Shown here one piece after another: positions 56,284-64,000 of a stretch of 64,000 bases of DNA. A program made the translations under genes and the position numbers. The notes under the pieces were generated by a model, which saw only the letters and a program-made list of their open reading frames with translations, did not search any database and was not told the origin of the DNA. Positions within the stretch are counted from its first letter, which is position 1, and each line of letters starts with the position of its first letter. The stretch comes from Marinobacter sp. MDS2 (lineage in GTDB: Bacteria; Pseudomonadota; Gammaproteobacteria; Pseudomonadales; Oleiphilaceae): NCBI RefSeq assembly GCF_030718085.1, contig NZ_JAVAJF010000001.1:1550001-1614000 (forward strand). The letters are read 5' to 3'.

Positions 56284-57354
56284 ATGACCAACAACATCGA
56301 AGCCACGGCGAATGAAACGGGCTCGGAAGGAATGGATCTATTCGGCCGCTATCTGTCGGTCTGGGTCGCGCTGGCCATCGTCGCCGGCGTGGCACTCGGG
56401 CAACTGGCACCGTCTGTGCCGGAAGCCCTGTCCCGTTTCGAGTACGCGCAGGTTTCCATCCCGATCGCTCTTCTGATTTGGGCGATGATTTTTCCGATGA
56501 TGGCGCAGATTGATTTCAGTGCCGTTGTCGGGGTGCGCAAAGAACCCAAAGGCCTGGCGATCACCACCGTCGTAAACTGGCTGATCAAGCCCTTCACCAT
56601 GTTTGCCATCGCCTGGTTTTTCCTGATGGTGGCGTTCAAGCCTTTTATTGCACCTGATCTGGCGAGCGAATACCTGGCCGGTGCCATTTTGCTGGGTGCG
56701 GCCCCCTGCACCGCCATGGTGTTTGTCTGGAGCTACCTGACCAAAGGGGACGCGGCGTACACGCTGGTACAAGTGTCTCTGAACGACATCATCATGTTGT
56801 TCGCCTTCGCCCCCATTGTGGTGCTCCTTCTAGGAATTTCCGACATTCAAGTGCCCTGGAATACGGTGATCCTGTCGGTTGTACTGTACATCGTCATCCC
56901 CCTCACCGCCGGCTACCTGACTCGCCGCGTGCTAATCGCCCGCCATGGCTCCCAGTGGTACGACGACGTGTTTCTGAAACGTCTTGGTCCCGTAACGCCA
57001 GCGGCATTGATTATCACGCTGGTGCTCTTGTTTGCCTTTCAGGGCGAGGTCATCCTGGAAAATCCACTGCACATTGCCCTTATTGCCGTGCCGCTGATCA
57101 TCCAGACCGTGTTCATCTTTTTTCTCGCCTACGGCTGGGCCCGGTTGTGGAAAGTGCGCCACTGTATTGCCGCACCGGGCGCAATGATTGGTGCCAGCAA
57201 CTTCTTCGAACTGGCGGTAGCGGCGGCCATTGCGCTGTTTGGCCTTCAGTCTGGCGCTGCACTGGCAACGGTGGTGGGCGTGCTGGTGGAAGTTCCTCTC
57301 ATGCTGGCGCTGGTTAAAATCGCCAACACCACGCGAGACCAGTTCCCCAAGTAA
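56284..57354 (+). CDS. ACR3-family arsenite efflux transporter
   Basis: This 356-residue membrane protein has ten hydrophobic segments. Cys142 in LGAAPCTAMVFVWSYL is the residue needed for arsenite transport in ACR3 proteins, and MMAQIDFSAV is typical of the family. It follows arsH by nine bases, preceded by GGGGCCGCC rather than a strong ribosome-binding site. It exports arsenite, complementing ArsJ, which handles arsenate via the GAPDH product. Confidence 0.94.
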   Translation: MTNNIEATANETGSEGMDLFGRYLSVWVALAIVAGVALGQLAPSVPEALSRFEYAQVSIPIALLIWAMIFPMMAQIDFSAVVGVRKEPKGLAITTVVNWLIKPFTMFAIAWFFLMVAFKPFIAPDLASEYLAGAILLGAAPCTAMVFVWSYLTKGDAAYTLVQVSLNDIIMLFAFAPIVVLLLGISDIQVPWNTVILSVVLYIVIPLTAGYLTRRVLIARHGSQWYDDVFLKRLGPVTPAALIITLVLLFAFQGEVILENPLHIALIAVPLIIQTVFIFFLAYGWARLWKVRHCIAAPGAMIGASNFFELAVAAAIALFGLQSGAALATVVGVLVEVPLMLALVKIANTTRDQFPK

Positions 57355-57486
57355 ACCCGAACGGCCTCGGCTACCGGCGATGTGCGAGCCGAGGCTACCT
57401 GTTATCCGCCCCCACACCCTGCTAATATCCCGCCCACCTTTCTATCACCATGAACAGCAAACGCTGAAACGAACGGAACCGATACC

Positions 57487-58284
57487 ATGGATTTTTTTCA
57501 GGCCCTCTTCCTTGGCCTTCTCCAGGGACTGACTGAATTTCTACCCATCTCCAGCTCGGCCCACCTGATCCTCACCCCGGCCTTCTTCGATTGGGATGAC
57601 CAAGGCGTTGGCTTCGACCTCTCGGTTCACATCGGCACACTGTTGGCGGTGGTTTTATACTTCCGCCGCGATGTCTTCGGCATCGCCAGAGATGGTTTGC
57701 TCTCCATCGCCCAACGCAAAATCGTCGGCCAAGGGGCGCTCGCCTGGTATCTGGTCATCGGCACCATCCCGGCGGGCTTGGCCGGATTGGCGTTGCTGGA
57801 CATGATCGACAACGAACTGCGGGCGGTGGAAGTCATCTTCTTCACCACCCTGATCTTCGGCCTGCTGCTGGGTGTCGCGGATTGGCTCCCCAAACGCCAG
57901 CGCTCGCTGGATTCCCTGAACTGGAAAGACGCCGTTCTGGTAGGCATCGCCCAAGCCATGGCCCTGGTACCGGGCACCTCCCGATCCGGTGTCACCATCA
58001 CCGCCGGCCTGTTCCTGGGCATGAGCCGCGAAACAGCCTCTCGCTTCTCGTTTCTGCTGGCTATTCCCATCATTGTGCTGGCATCTGCGGTGAAATTGCT
58101 GGAAGTATCGACTTCTGACGTGATCGTTGATTGGAGTGGTTTTCTGATTGGCGGGGTTACATCCTTCCTGATGGCCATTACCGCGATCCATTTCTTCCTG
58201 AAATGGCTCAACAACGTGGGTATGTGGCCTTATGTGATCTACCGGATTGCCTTGGCTGGGGTGATTTACGCGGTTTTGATGTGA
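57487..58284 (+). CDS. uppP: Undecaprenyl-diphosphatase
   Basis: This 265-residue membrane phosphatase (UppP/BacA) recycles the lipid carrier used for cell-wall synthesis and can confer bacitracin resistance. Both active-site regions are visible: ISSSAHLIL near residues 22-30 with the preceding GLTEFLP, and VPGTSRSGVTITAGLFLGM near 160. Eight hydrophobic segments are present. ATG 57487 lacks a strong ribosome-binding site. Two palindromic structures follow the stop. Confidence 0.95.
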   Translation: MDFFQALFLGLLQGLTEFLPISSSAHLILTPAFFDWDDQGVGFDLSVHIGTLLAVVLYFRRDVFGIARDGLLSIAQRKIVGQGALAWYLVIGTIPAGLAGLALLDMIDNELRAVEVIFFTTLIFGLLLGVADWLPKRQRSLDSLNWKDAVLVGIAQAMALVPGTSRSGVTITAGLFLGMSRETASRFSFLLAIPIIVLASAVKLLEVSTSDVIVDWSGFLIGGVTSFLMAITAIHFFLKWLNNVGMWPYVIYRIALAGVIYAVLM

Positions 58285-58334
58285 TTATTTTGACTTGGGA
58301 GCTCTGATCTTCGGGGCTTCTGGGTTTGGGGGTG

Positions 58335-58388
58335 GCAGGTATCGGGGACGGCTTTCCAAAAAGCGCTCGAGCCGTCCCCGATACCTGC
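58335..58388 (+). repeat. Short palindrome, possible reduced repeat copy
   Basis: Arms 58335-58353 and 58370-58388 are 19 bases each and perfectly complementary, with a 16-base loop containing TTCCAAAAA and GCTCG. These loop pieces resemble the edges of the full repeat cores, but the two inner GGA hairpins are absent. It lies 50 bases after uppP and 57 bases before full copy 4; a plain terminator is the other explanation. Confidence 0.6.
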
Positions 58389-58439
58389 TCCAAACTTCCG
58401 AATAGTCTTTAAGAAAAAGCGGCCTGCACAATGCCCGCC

Positions 58440-58554
58440 GTGTTGGGGCGCGAGGGCCTGTCCAAAAATGTGCGTAGCCATGGATGGCGGAGCAGAAGCG
58501 TCACATGGACGTGCCGAAGGAGCGGTTTTTGGACAGGCCCTCGCGCCCCAACAC
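58440..58554 (+). repeat. Dual-hairpin palindromic repeat, copy 4
   Basis: Arms 58440-58468 and 58526-58554 are perfectly complementary over 29 bases. The 57-base core has hairpins GCC-ATGGAT-GGC and CAC-ATGGAC-GTG with GGA at 58482 and 58507, 25 bases apart. The core is close to that of copy 2, while the distal arms are quite different. It lies between the convergent uppP and uvrD genes, oriented with uppP. Confidence 0.88.
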
Positions 58555-58575
58555 ACATGCACCAAAGCTCAAAGG

Positions 58576-60741
58576 CTAACAAGCCTCTAAAGGCGCATAA
58601 GCCAACACCAGCCACTTAGCGCCTTCATCGAAGTTCACCTGAACGCGGGTGTGATGCCCAGTACCCTCAGAGTTCATCACAATACCCTCGCCAAACTTCG
58701 GATGGCGCACCCGCTGCCCCAAACTAAAGCCAGACTGCGCAGCAGAATCCTGCGCGAACATGCTCTCATTTGGCCGCCCCACCATCGCCGGGCGAGTTAC
58801 CGTATTCCGTAACCGGACTTCCTGCAGGCAATCTGAGGGAATTTCACGGACAAACCGGGATAGCGCGTGGAACTTTTCTTGCCCATACAACCGGCGGGAT
58901 TCCGCGTAAGTAAGTACCAGCTTCTTCATGGCCCGGGTAATACCGACATAGGCCAACCGACGCTCCTCTTCCATGCGTCCCGGCTCTTCCAGCGACATAC
59001 TATGAGGGAACAAACCTTCCTCAACACCCGCCAAGAACACCATCGGGAACTCCAGCCCTTTGGCCGAGTGCAAGGTCATCAACTGCACACTGTCTTCATG
59101 GTCTGCGGCTTGCGACTCACCGGCATCCAGCGCCGCCTGAGCCAGAAACTCCGCAAGCGGGTCTACCCCGTCTTCCACTTCATAATCCGACAAGGCGTTG
59201 ACCAGTTCTTCGAGGTTTTCCACCCGAGCCTGGCCCTTCTCGCCTTTCTCACTGGCGTGGTAATCCTTCAAGCCACTGGCCTCAATCGCCTGCTTCATTA
59301 AACCCTGAAGCGAGGCATCACCCATCATTTCAGACAAACCATTAATGATGTCGAGGAACGACTGCAAACCCGTTCGGGCACGGCCTTTCACCTGCCCCGC
59401 CGCCAGCATACGCTCGGAGGCTTCCCACAACGAAATGCCCTGCTCCGTGGCGTAAGCGCGAATTTCCGCAAGGCTCTTGGCGCCAATGCCGCGAGTCGGT
59501 ATGTTCACCACCCGCTCAAACGCCGCGTCGTCCCTGTGGTACTGAACCAAGCGCAGGTACGCCAGTGCGTTGCGAATTTCCTGGCGGTCGTAAAAGCGCA
59601 ATCCGCCATACACGCGGTACGGAATGCCCTGGCGCATCAACGACTCTTCCAACACCCGGGACTGGGCGTTCGAGCGGTATAGAATCGCGGCTTCGCTGCG
59701 CAAATTGCCCTGATTCACCCAGTCGGTGATGGAATCGGCAATGTAATTGGCTTCGTCCTGCTCGTTAAACGCCGCGTACAAACTGATGGGATCGCCATCA
59801 GGGCCGTCAGTCCAAAGCTCTTTACCCAGCCGCCCCTGGTTGTTGGCAATCACCGCGTTCGCGGCCTTCAGGATCATCTGAGTGGAACGGTAGTTCTGTT
59901 CCAGTCGCACCATACGGGCGTTGGGGAAATCCCGCTGGTACTGCTGAATATTTTCTATCTTGGCGCCACGCCAGCCATAAATTGACTGGTCATCATCACC
60001 CACCACGGTCAGTGGTACGCGGTTGCTGGCCAGCACCTGCAGCCAGGCGTATTGGATGGTGTTAGTGTCCTGAAACTCGTCCACCAGAATGTGCTGGAAA
60101 CGGTCCTGGTAATGGGCCAGCAACTCGGGCCGGTGCAGCCAGAGCTCGTGGGAGCGCAGCAGCAATTCACCAAAATCCACCAAACCGCCCTGCTGGCACA
60201 GTTTTTCGTACTGGCGGTAGATCTTCAGCATGGTGTTGGTGAAGTGGTCGCCCGGATTTTCCTGAATGTGATCCGCCCGCAACCCTTCGTCTTTCTGGCT
60301 GTTGATGAACCACTGGGCCTGTTTGGGCGGCCACTGGCTTTCATCGATCTGGAATTCCCGCATTACCCGTTTGATCAAACGCAGCTGGTCGTCGCTGTCC
60401 AATACTTGAAAGTTTTCCGGCAGGCCGGCGTCTTTCCAGTGGGAGCGCAACAAACGGTGAGCAATGCCGTGGAAGGTACCGAACCACAGGCCGCGAGCAG
60501 GAATGTTCATCATCTGCTCGATGCGCGAGCGCATTTCCTTGGCGGCTTTGTTGGTAAAGGTGACCGCCAGAATGCCCGTCGGCGGTACCCGGTCTACGGT
60601 CATCAACCACGCCATCCGGTGAACCAGCACTCGGGTTTTGCCACTGCCTGCACCAGCCAACACCAACAGGTGGTCGTTCTGGGCGGTAACGGCCTCGCGT
60701 TGGGCATCGTTCAAGGGATCAATGATGTGGGAAACGTCCAT
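58576..60741 (-). CDS. uvrD: DNA helicase II
   Basis: This 721-residue superfamily 1 helicase unwinds DNA 3' to 5' in mismatch and nucleotide-excision repair. Helicase motifs are intact: LAGAGSGKTRVL (motif I, about 32-43), ILVDEFQDTNTIQYAW (motif II), VGDDDQSIYGWRGA (motif III) and LMTLHSAKGLEFPMVF (motif V), with a C-terminal Tudor-like segment. Length equals that of E. coli UvrD. Repeat copy 5 lies upstream. Confidence 0.96.
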   Translation of the reverse strand: MDVSHIIDPLNDAQREAVTAQNDHLLVLAGAGSGKTRVLVHRMAWLMTVDRVPPTGILAVTFTNKAAKEMRSRIEQMMNIPARGLWFGTFHGIAHRLLRSHWKDAGLPENFQVLDSDDQLRLIKRVMREFQIDESQWPPKQAQWFINSQKDEGLRADHIQENPGDHFTNTMLKIYRQYEKLCQQGGLVDFGELLLRSHELWLHRPELLAHYQDRFQHILVDEFQDTNTIQYAWLQVLASNRVPLTVVGDDDQSIYGWRGAKIENIQQYQRDFPNARMVRLEQNYRSTQMILKAANAVIANNQGRLGKELWTDGPDGDPISLYAAFNEQDEANYIADSITDWVNQGNLRSEAAILYRSNAQSRVLEESLMRQGIPYRVYGGLRFYDRQEIRNALAYLRLVQYHRDDAAFERVVNIPTRGIGAKSLAEIRAYATEQGISLWEASERMLAAGQVKGRARTGLQSFLDIINGLSEMMGDASLQGLMKQAIEASGLKDYHASEKGEKGQARVENLEELVNALSDYEVEDGVDPLAEFLAQAALDAGESQAADHEDSVQLMTLHSAKGLEFPMVFLAGVEEGLFPHSMSLEEPGRMEEERRLAYVGITRAMKKLVLTYAESRRLYGQEKFHALSRFVREIPSDCLQEVRLRNTVTRPAMVGRPNESMFAQDSAAQSGFSLGQRVRHPKFGEGIVMNSEGTGHHTRVQVNFDEGAKWLVLAYAPLEAC

Positions 60742-60844
60742 AGCACCTGGCTTTTTACTGGTTAAATAAACAGGCCTGGAAGTATAACAGGAGATAACGG
60801 GGATTTCTGTTGGGCCTGATGATCCGACTCAGCCTCAGATGCGG

Positions 60845-60958
60845 ACGCCCACGAGCGGGGAGGCCTTTTCAGGACTATTGAGGGCCAAGGATGGCCCGAA
60901 ATAAGCCCCATGGATGGCTCGTAGCGTGTCCTGGAAAGGCCTCCCCGCCCGTGGGCGT
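60845..60958 (+). repeat. Dual-hairpin palindromic repeat, copy 5
   Basis: Arms 60845-60875 and 60928-60958 pair over 31 positions with one mismatch and one wobble. The 52-base core has GGGCC-AAGGAT-GGCCC and a weaker hairpin CC-ATGGAT-GG; GGA triplets start at 60889 and 60912, 23 bases apart. Both flanking genes (uvrD and the aldehyde dehydrogenase) are on the minus strand, so here the GGA-bearing strand is antisense to its neighbours. Confidence 0.85.
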
Positions 60959-60979
60959 TAACTCCAAAAGCTAGAGGCT

Positions 60980-62428
60980 TCAGAAGCCCCGAGGTACCGT
61001 CTGCGCTTCCACAAACTCGAACAAACCTTCCAGACCACCTTCACGGCCAATGCCGGATGCCTTCATGCCCCCAAACGGTGCTTCCGGCGTCGGGCCGGTG
61101 CCCGTGTTCCAGCCTACATGACCAAAACGGAGTCCGGCCGCCACACGCTGGGCACGCTCGGCATCCGCGGTGAACACATACGACGCCAAACCAAATTCGG
61201 TATCGTTACCCGCTTCGATCACCTCATCCTCGCTGCGGAACAACGCCATGGGCACCAGCGGACCGAAGGTTTCTTCCCGGTAGCAGCACATATCCCGGGT
61301 AACGCCCATTACGGCGGTTGGCGGAAAGAACAGGCCATCGCCCAATTCTGAGGGCTGCTTACCCGCTACCAGCGTCGCACCTTTCGCCAAGGCATCTTCG
61401 AGATGACGCTTCACTTTGTCGAAACCAGCCTGATTCACCAACGGGCCAATATCGACGCCCTCTTTCATGCCATCACCGACCGTCATGCGGCCAATTCTCT
61501 GCGCCAGTTTTGCGCCAAACGCTTCGGCTACGTCCTCGTGGATAAACACTCGGTTGGCGCACACGCAGGTTTGGCCTCCGCCGCGGAATTTGTTGGCCAT
61601 CAGATTGTCCGCCGCTGCGTCCAGATCGGCATCGTCGAAGACAATAAACGGGGCGTTGCCGCCCAACTCCAGCGCCAGCTTTTTAACCTGCTCCGCGGTG
61701 TCCAGAACCAGCTTACGGCCTACTTCGGTAGAGCCGGTAAAGCTGAGCATCGGCACATCTTTGTGCTCGCACAGCACCTTACCAATCACGCTGGCTTTGC
61801 CCATCACCAGATTCACCATGCCCTCGGGCAGGTCGAGCTTATCCATCAGCGTAAACAGCGCCACCATGGTCAATGGTGTTTCACTGGCCGGTTTGATCAC
61901 CGACGGGCAGCCGGCAGCCAGCGCCGCCGACAATTTTTTCGCGATCATGCCGATAGGGAAATTCCAGGGAACAATCAGCCCCACCACGCCCACCGGCCGA
62001 TAATGAACGGTCCAGGTGCAATCTTTCGGTTTTTCGGGAATGGTGTGTGCGTCCAGTGCTTCGATGTGCCTGGCGCAGTAATCGAAGAAGCCTGCCGCGT
62101 ATTCTACTTCGCCCTGCGCCTCGGCCAGTGGCTTGCCATGTTCCATGCACAAAATTCGACCAATTTCGTCTTTATTGGCTTTCAGGGCATCACGAATACC
62201 TTCCAACCATGCCCTGCGGGTCTCAATGGGCCAGGGGTTCGATAATCCCAGCGCCGATTTTCCCGCCTCTACCGCGGCCAACACATCGCTTTCCGGCATC
62301 GAAGGCACTTCGGCAATACACTCTCGAGTCGCCGGATTGAACACCTCAAAGGTATTGCCTCCGTCATTATCTACCCAACGTCCGCCAATATAGCCCTTAA
62401 CATTTTGCAGCAATGGTGACTCAATCAT
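60980..62428 (-). CDS. NAD(P)-dependent aldehyde dehydrogenase, GabD-like
   Basis: This 482-residue enzyme belongs to the succinate-semialdehyde dehydrogenase group. Catalytic Cys288 lies in GGGQTCVCANR, the general-base glutamate in LALELGGNAPFIV, and the cofactor loop in FTGSTEVGRKL. PWNFPIGMIAKKLSAALAAG is also typical. Length matches GabD (482). The ATG at 62428 is preceded by AAAGGAG. It is divergent from the acetylpolyamine amidohydrolase-like gene; both could serve polyamine or GABA breakdown, but this is only suggested by position. Confidence 0.9.
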   Translation of the reverse strand: MIESPLLQNVKGYIGGRWVDNDGGNTFEVFNPATRECIAEVPSMPESDVLAAVEAGKSALGLSNPWPIETRRAWLEGIRDALKANKDEIGRILCMEHGKPLAEAQGEVEYAAGFFDYCARHIEALDAHTIPEKPKDCTWTVHYRPVGVVGLIVPWNFPIGMIAKKLSAALAAGCPSVIKPASETPLTMVALFTLMDKLDLPEGMVNLVMGKASVIGKVLCEHKDVPMLSFTGSTEVGRKLVLDTAEQVKKLALELGGNAPFIVFDDADLDAAADNLMANKFRGGGQTCVCANRVFIHEDVAEAFGAKLAQRIGRMTVGDGMKEGVDIGPLVNQAGFDKVKRHLEDALAKGATLVAGKQPSELGDGLFFPPTAVMGVTRDMCCYREETFGPLVPMALFRSEDEVIEAGNDTEFGLASYVFTADAERAQRVAAGLRFGHVGWNTGTGPTPEAPFGGMKASGIGREGGLEGLFEFVEAQTVPRGF

Positions 62429-62539
62429 TTCGGCTCCTTTTGGATCACGGATTCCCCTCTGTGAGGGGCAGAACGGCTTGTTCGTATCTGCCCTTCATAG
62501 TGGTAGCTGACTGCCAACCTGTAAAGTGCCCGCGCGTTT

Positions 62540-62567
62540 TTGACCCAACACAGTTCGTGCCTATACT
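62540..62567 (+). promoter_or_regulatory. Sigma-70-like promoter of the amidohydrolase gene
   Basis: TTGACC and TATACT are separated by 16 bases, with a likely start near 62574, 21 bases before the ATG. Confidence 0.55.
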
Positions 62568-62594
62568 CGAAGGAGTTAACCAAGGAGGCCGGAT

Positions 62595-63608
62595 ATGAAA
62601 GCATTCTTCCATCCCTCGCAGGATCTGCACATCCCGAAAACGTATTTCACGCGGGGGCAAATGCGTCAGCCTCAGGAGGTGCCGGATCGAACCGTACAAA
62701 TGCTGGAGGGTTTGAAAGAGCTTAGCATCCCTGTGCTGCAGCCAGCGGACCAAGGCACGGCGCCCATTTCCCGGGTGCACGATCTTGGCTACCTGAGGTT
62801 CCTGGAGTCCGCCCACCGCCGCTGGCAGGAAATGGATGACTGGGGTGACGAAGTCATCTCCAATATCTTCGTGCGTTCTCCGAATGCCTTGCGGGGTGTT
62901 TTGGCGGAAGCCGCCCGCTATCTTGCGGATGGCAGCTGCCCGATTGGCGAAAACACTTGGGAGGCAGCCTACTGGTCAGCGCAAACCGCGCTCGGCGCGG
63001 CCGATGCAATAATGGCCGGCGAGCGGTCTGCTTACGCGGTGTGCCGGCCACCGGGGCACCACGCGCGCAAAGACGCCGCTGGTGGCTTCTGTTACCTGAA
63101 CAACGCGGCCATTGCCGCCGAACACCTTAAAAGCCGTTTTCCGCGCACGGTAATACTGGATACCGACATGCATCACGGCCAGGGCATTCAGGAGATCTTC
63201 TACGACCGGAGCGACGTGCTTTACATATCCATCCACGGCGACCCCACCAACTTTTACCCGGTGGTAACCGGCTTCGAAGACGAACGGGGCGAAGGGGATG
63301 GGCTGGGCTACAACATCAATATGCCCATGCCGCACGGCTCCAGCGAGGATGACTTCTTTGCCAAGCTGCAAGACGCGCTGGCCGCCATCCGGCTGTACCA
63401 GCCGGACGTGCTGATTCTGACGCTGGGTTTTGATATCTACAAAGACGATCCTCAGGCGAAGGTGTCGGTCACGAGCGAGGGGTTTTGTCGCCTCAGCACT
63501 CACATACGACAGCTGGGGTTGCCAACACTGGTCATTCAGGAAGGGGGGTATGATCTGGACACCCTCAGCGAGAATGTCCAGCAGTTCATGAGGGGGCTGA
63601 CCGGCTAG
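62595..63608 (+). CDS. Histone deacetylase-family protein (acetylpolyamine amidohydrolase-like)
   Basis: This 337-residue protein has the histone-deacetylase fold of bacterial acetylpolyamine amidohydrolases. Zinc-site and catalytic motifs are visible: RPPGHHARKDAAGGFCYLNN (His-His pair and Phe-Cys), DTDMHHGQGIQEIFY (Asp and His ligands) and LGFDIYKDDP (Asp ligand). It would release acetate from acetylated polyamines; other acyl-amides are possible. ATG 62595 is preceded by AAGGAGG. It overlaps the end of thiI by four bases. Confidence 0.9.
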   Translation: MKAFFHPSQDLHIPKTYFTRGQMRQPQEVPDRTVQMLEGLKELSIPVLQPADQGTAPISRVHDLGYLRFLESAHRRWQEMDDWGDEVISNIFVRSPNALRGVLAEAARYLADGSCPIGENTWEAAYWSAQTALGAADAIMAGERSAYAVCRPPGHHARKDAAGGFCYLNNAAIAAEHLKSRFPRTVILDTDMHHGQGIQEIFYDRSDVLYISIHGDPTNFYPVVTGFEDERGEGDGLGYNINMPMPHGSSEDDFFAKLQDALAAIRLYQPDVLILTLGFDIYKDDPQAKVSVTSEGFCRLSTHIRQLGLPTLVIQEGGYDLDTLSENVQQFMRGLTG

Positions 63609-64000
63609 CGCGCCGGCGTGTAAACCTTCACATTGGCGTGCCCGTCGGCCTTCAAGTGGCCGGCGTGCATGCGGCTCATGGTGCCTCGATCGCAGTACAG
63701 CAAATACTGGCTATCGGCGGGCAGCTCCGCCAGCTTCTGATTGACTTCGTAGAACGGAATCTTCAATACATCGTTGCTGGTCAACGTCAGCGGAGCCCGT
63801 TCTTCCTCCGACGGATGGCGGATATCGATAATCACATCCCCCACCGACGGTGTTTCCACCAACTCCACTTCTTCCGGGGTCACCACGCTGTCGAGCAATT
63901 GGCTGACCATCACATCCGTGCGGTCTTCAATAGCCTTGGCCAGAACCTCCGGATCCATCTTCTCTTCTTCTTCCTCAACCCGGTGCAACTTGGCTCGGGT
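63605..64000 (-). CDS. thiI: tRNA 4-thiouridine synthase, C-terminal rhodanese domain (partial)
   Basis: The frame stays open to the right edge, giving about 131 C-terminal residues. It matches the rhodanese domain of ThiI: DVIIDIRHPSEEERAPL, then YLLYCDRGTMSRMHA with the persulfide-carrying cysteine (codon 63694-63692), ending NVKVYTPAR. ThiI transfers sulfur to U8 of tRNAs and, with this domain, to the thiazole of thiamine. The internal Leu/Met near 63988 is not a real start; the ATP-binding part lies outside the window. Confidence 0.88.
   Translation of the reverse strand, partial: TRAKLHRVEEEEEKMDPEVLAKAIEDRTDVMVSQLLDSVVTPEEVELVETPSVGDVIIDIRHPSEEERAPLTLTSNDVLKIPFYEVNQKLAELPADSQYLLYCDRGTMSRMHAGHLKADGHANVKVYTPAR

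Noticed and set aside
51000..58600. Arsenic locus as a recent genomic island
   Set aside because: No integrase, tRNA, direct repeats or obvious base-composition break borders it.

Overview
The window is a chromosomal segment of a marine gammaproteobacterium, most probably Marinobacter or a close relative. That placement is an inference from gene content: a long membrane-anchored FadE, an AidB-type acyl-CoA dehydrogenase, PanP-type aspartate decarboxylase, UbiC/UbiA next to PhoB/PhoR, rubredoxin with its reductase, and an ArsJ/GAPDH arsenical operon. It is dense with housekeeping genes. I see no tRNA, rRNA, CRISPR array, prophage, transposase or integrase.

Layout. 1-7 kb: end of a GMC oxidoreductase, coaD, then the minus-strand set hemB, ppk1 and a YdgA-like gene, and a SutA-like small gene. 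7-12 kb: TetR regulator with AidB-like dehydrogenase, a DUF503 gene, panP. 12-19 kb: a Pit phosphate transporter and two cyclic-di-GMP proteins (an active-looking diguanylate cyclase, and a 7TMR-DISM/EAL protein with a decayed GGDEF). 18.5-25.4 kb: tesB, rubB-rubA, hpt, ubiC, ubiA, phoB-phoR. 25-35 kb: lytic transglycosylase, a PEP-CTERM protein, rsuA, small membrane proteins, PAAR, cold-shock protein, crcB, fadE. 35-45 kb: rapA, cysZ, a VanZ-like gene, a CsrB/RsmZ-type regulatory RNA, mnmH, mscS, a ubiquinone hydroxylase, a HIT protein. 45-51 kb: the phosphate operon pstS-pstC-pstA-pstB-phoU. 51-58 kb: an arsenic locus (arsR-GAPDH-arsJ-QTMAN-like on the minus strand, arsH-ACR3 on the plus strand). 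57-64 kb: uppP, uvrD, an aldehyde dehydrogenase, an acetylpolyamine amidohydrolase-like gene, and the end of thiI.

How the genes work together. Phosphate is the strongest theme: Pho boxes precede both phoB and pstS, and the Pst system, PhoU, a Pit carrier and polyphosphate kinase are all here. A second theme is post-transcriptional control by CsrA/RsmA. The intergenic RNA at about 39775-40040 has fifteen GGA motifs, several in hairpin loops, an intrinsic terminator and a GacA-type upstream dyad.

The most unusual signal is a dispersed repeat family in gaps between genes: five full copies near 1.34, 9.72, 45.46, 58.44 and 60.85 kb, and one short relative at 58.33 kb. Each full copy has long outer arms whose sequence differs between copies but stays self-complementary. 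The arms enclose a 52-57 nt core with two small hairpins, and all ten loops read A-N-GGA-Y, the CsrA/RsmA recognition pattern. I propose these as a family of CsrA-binding or terminator-associated RNA elements; that function is inferred, not shown.
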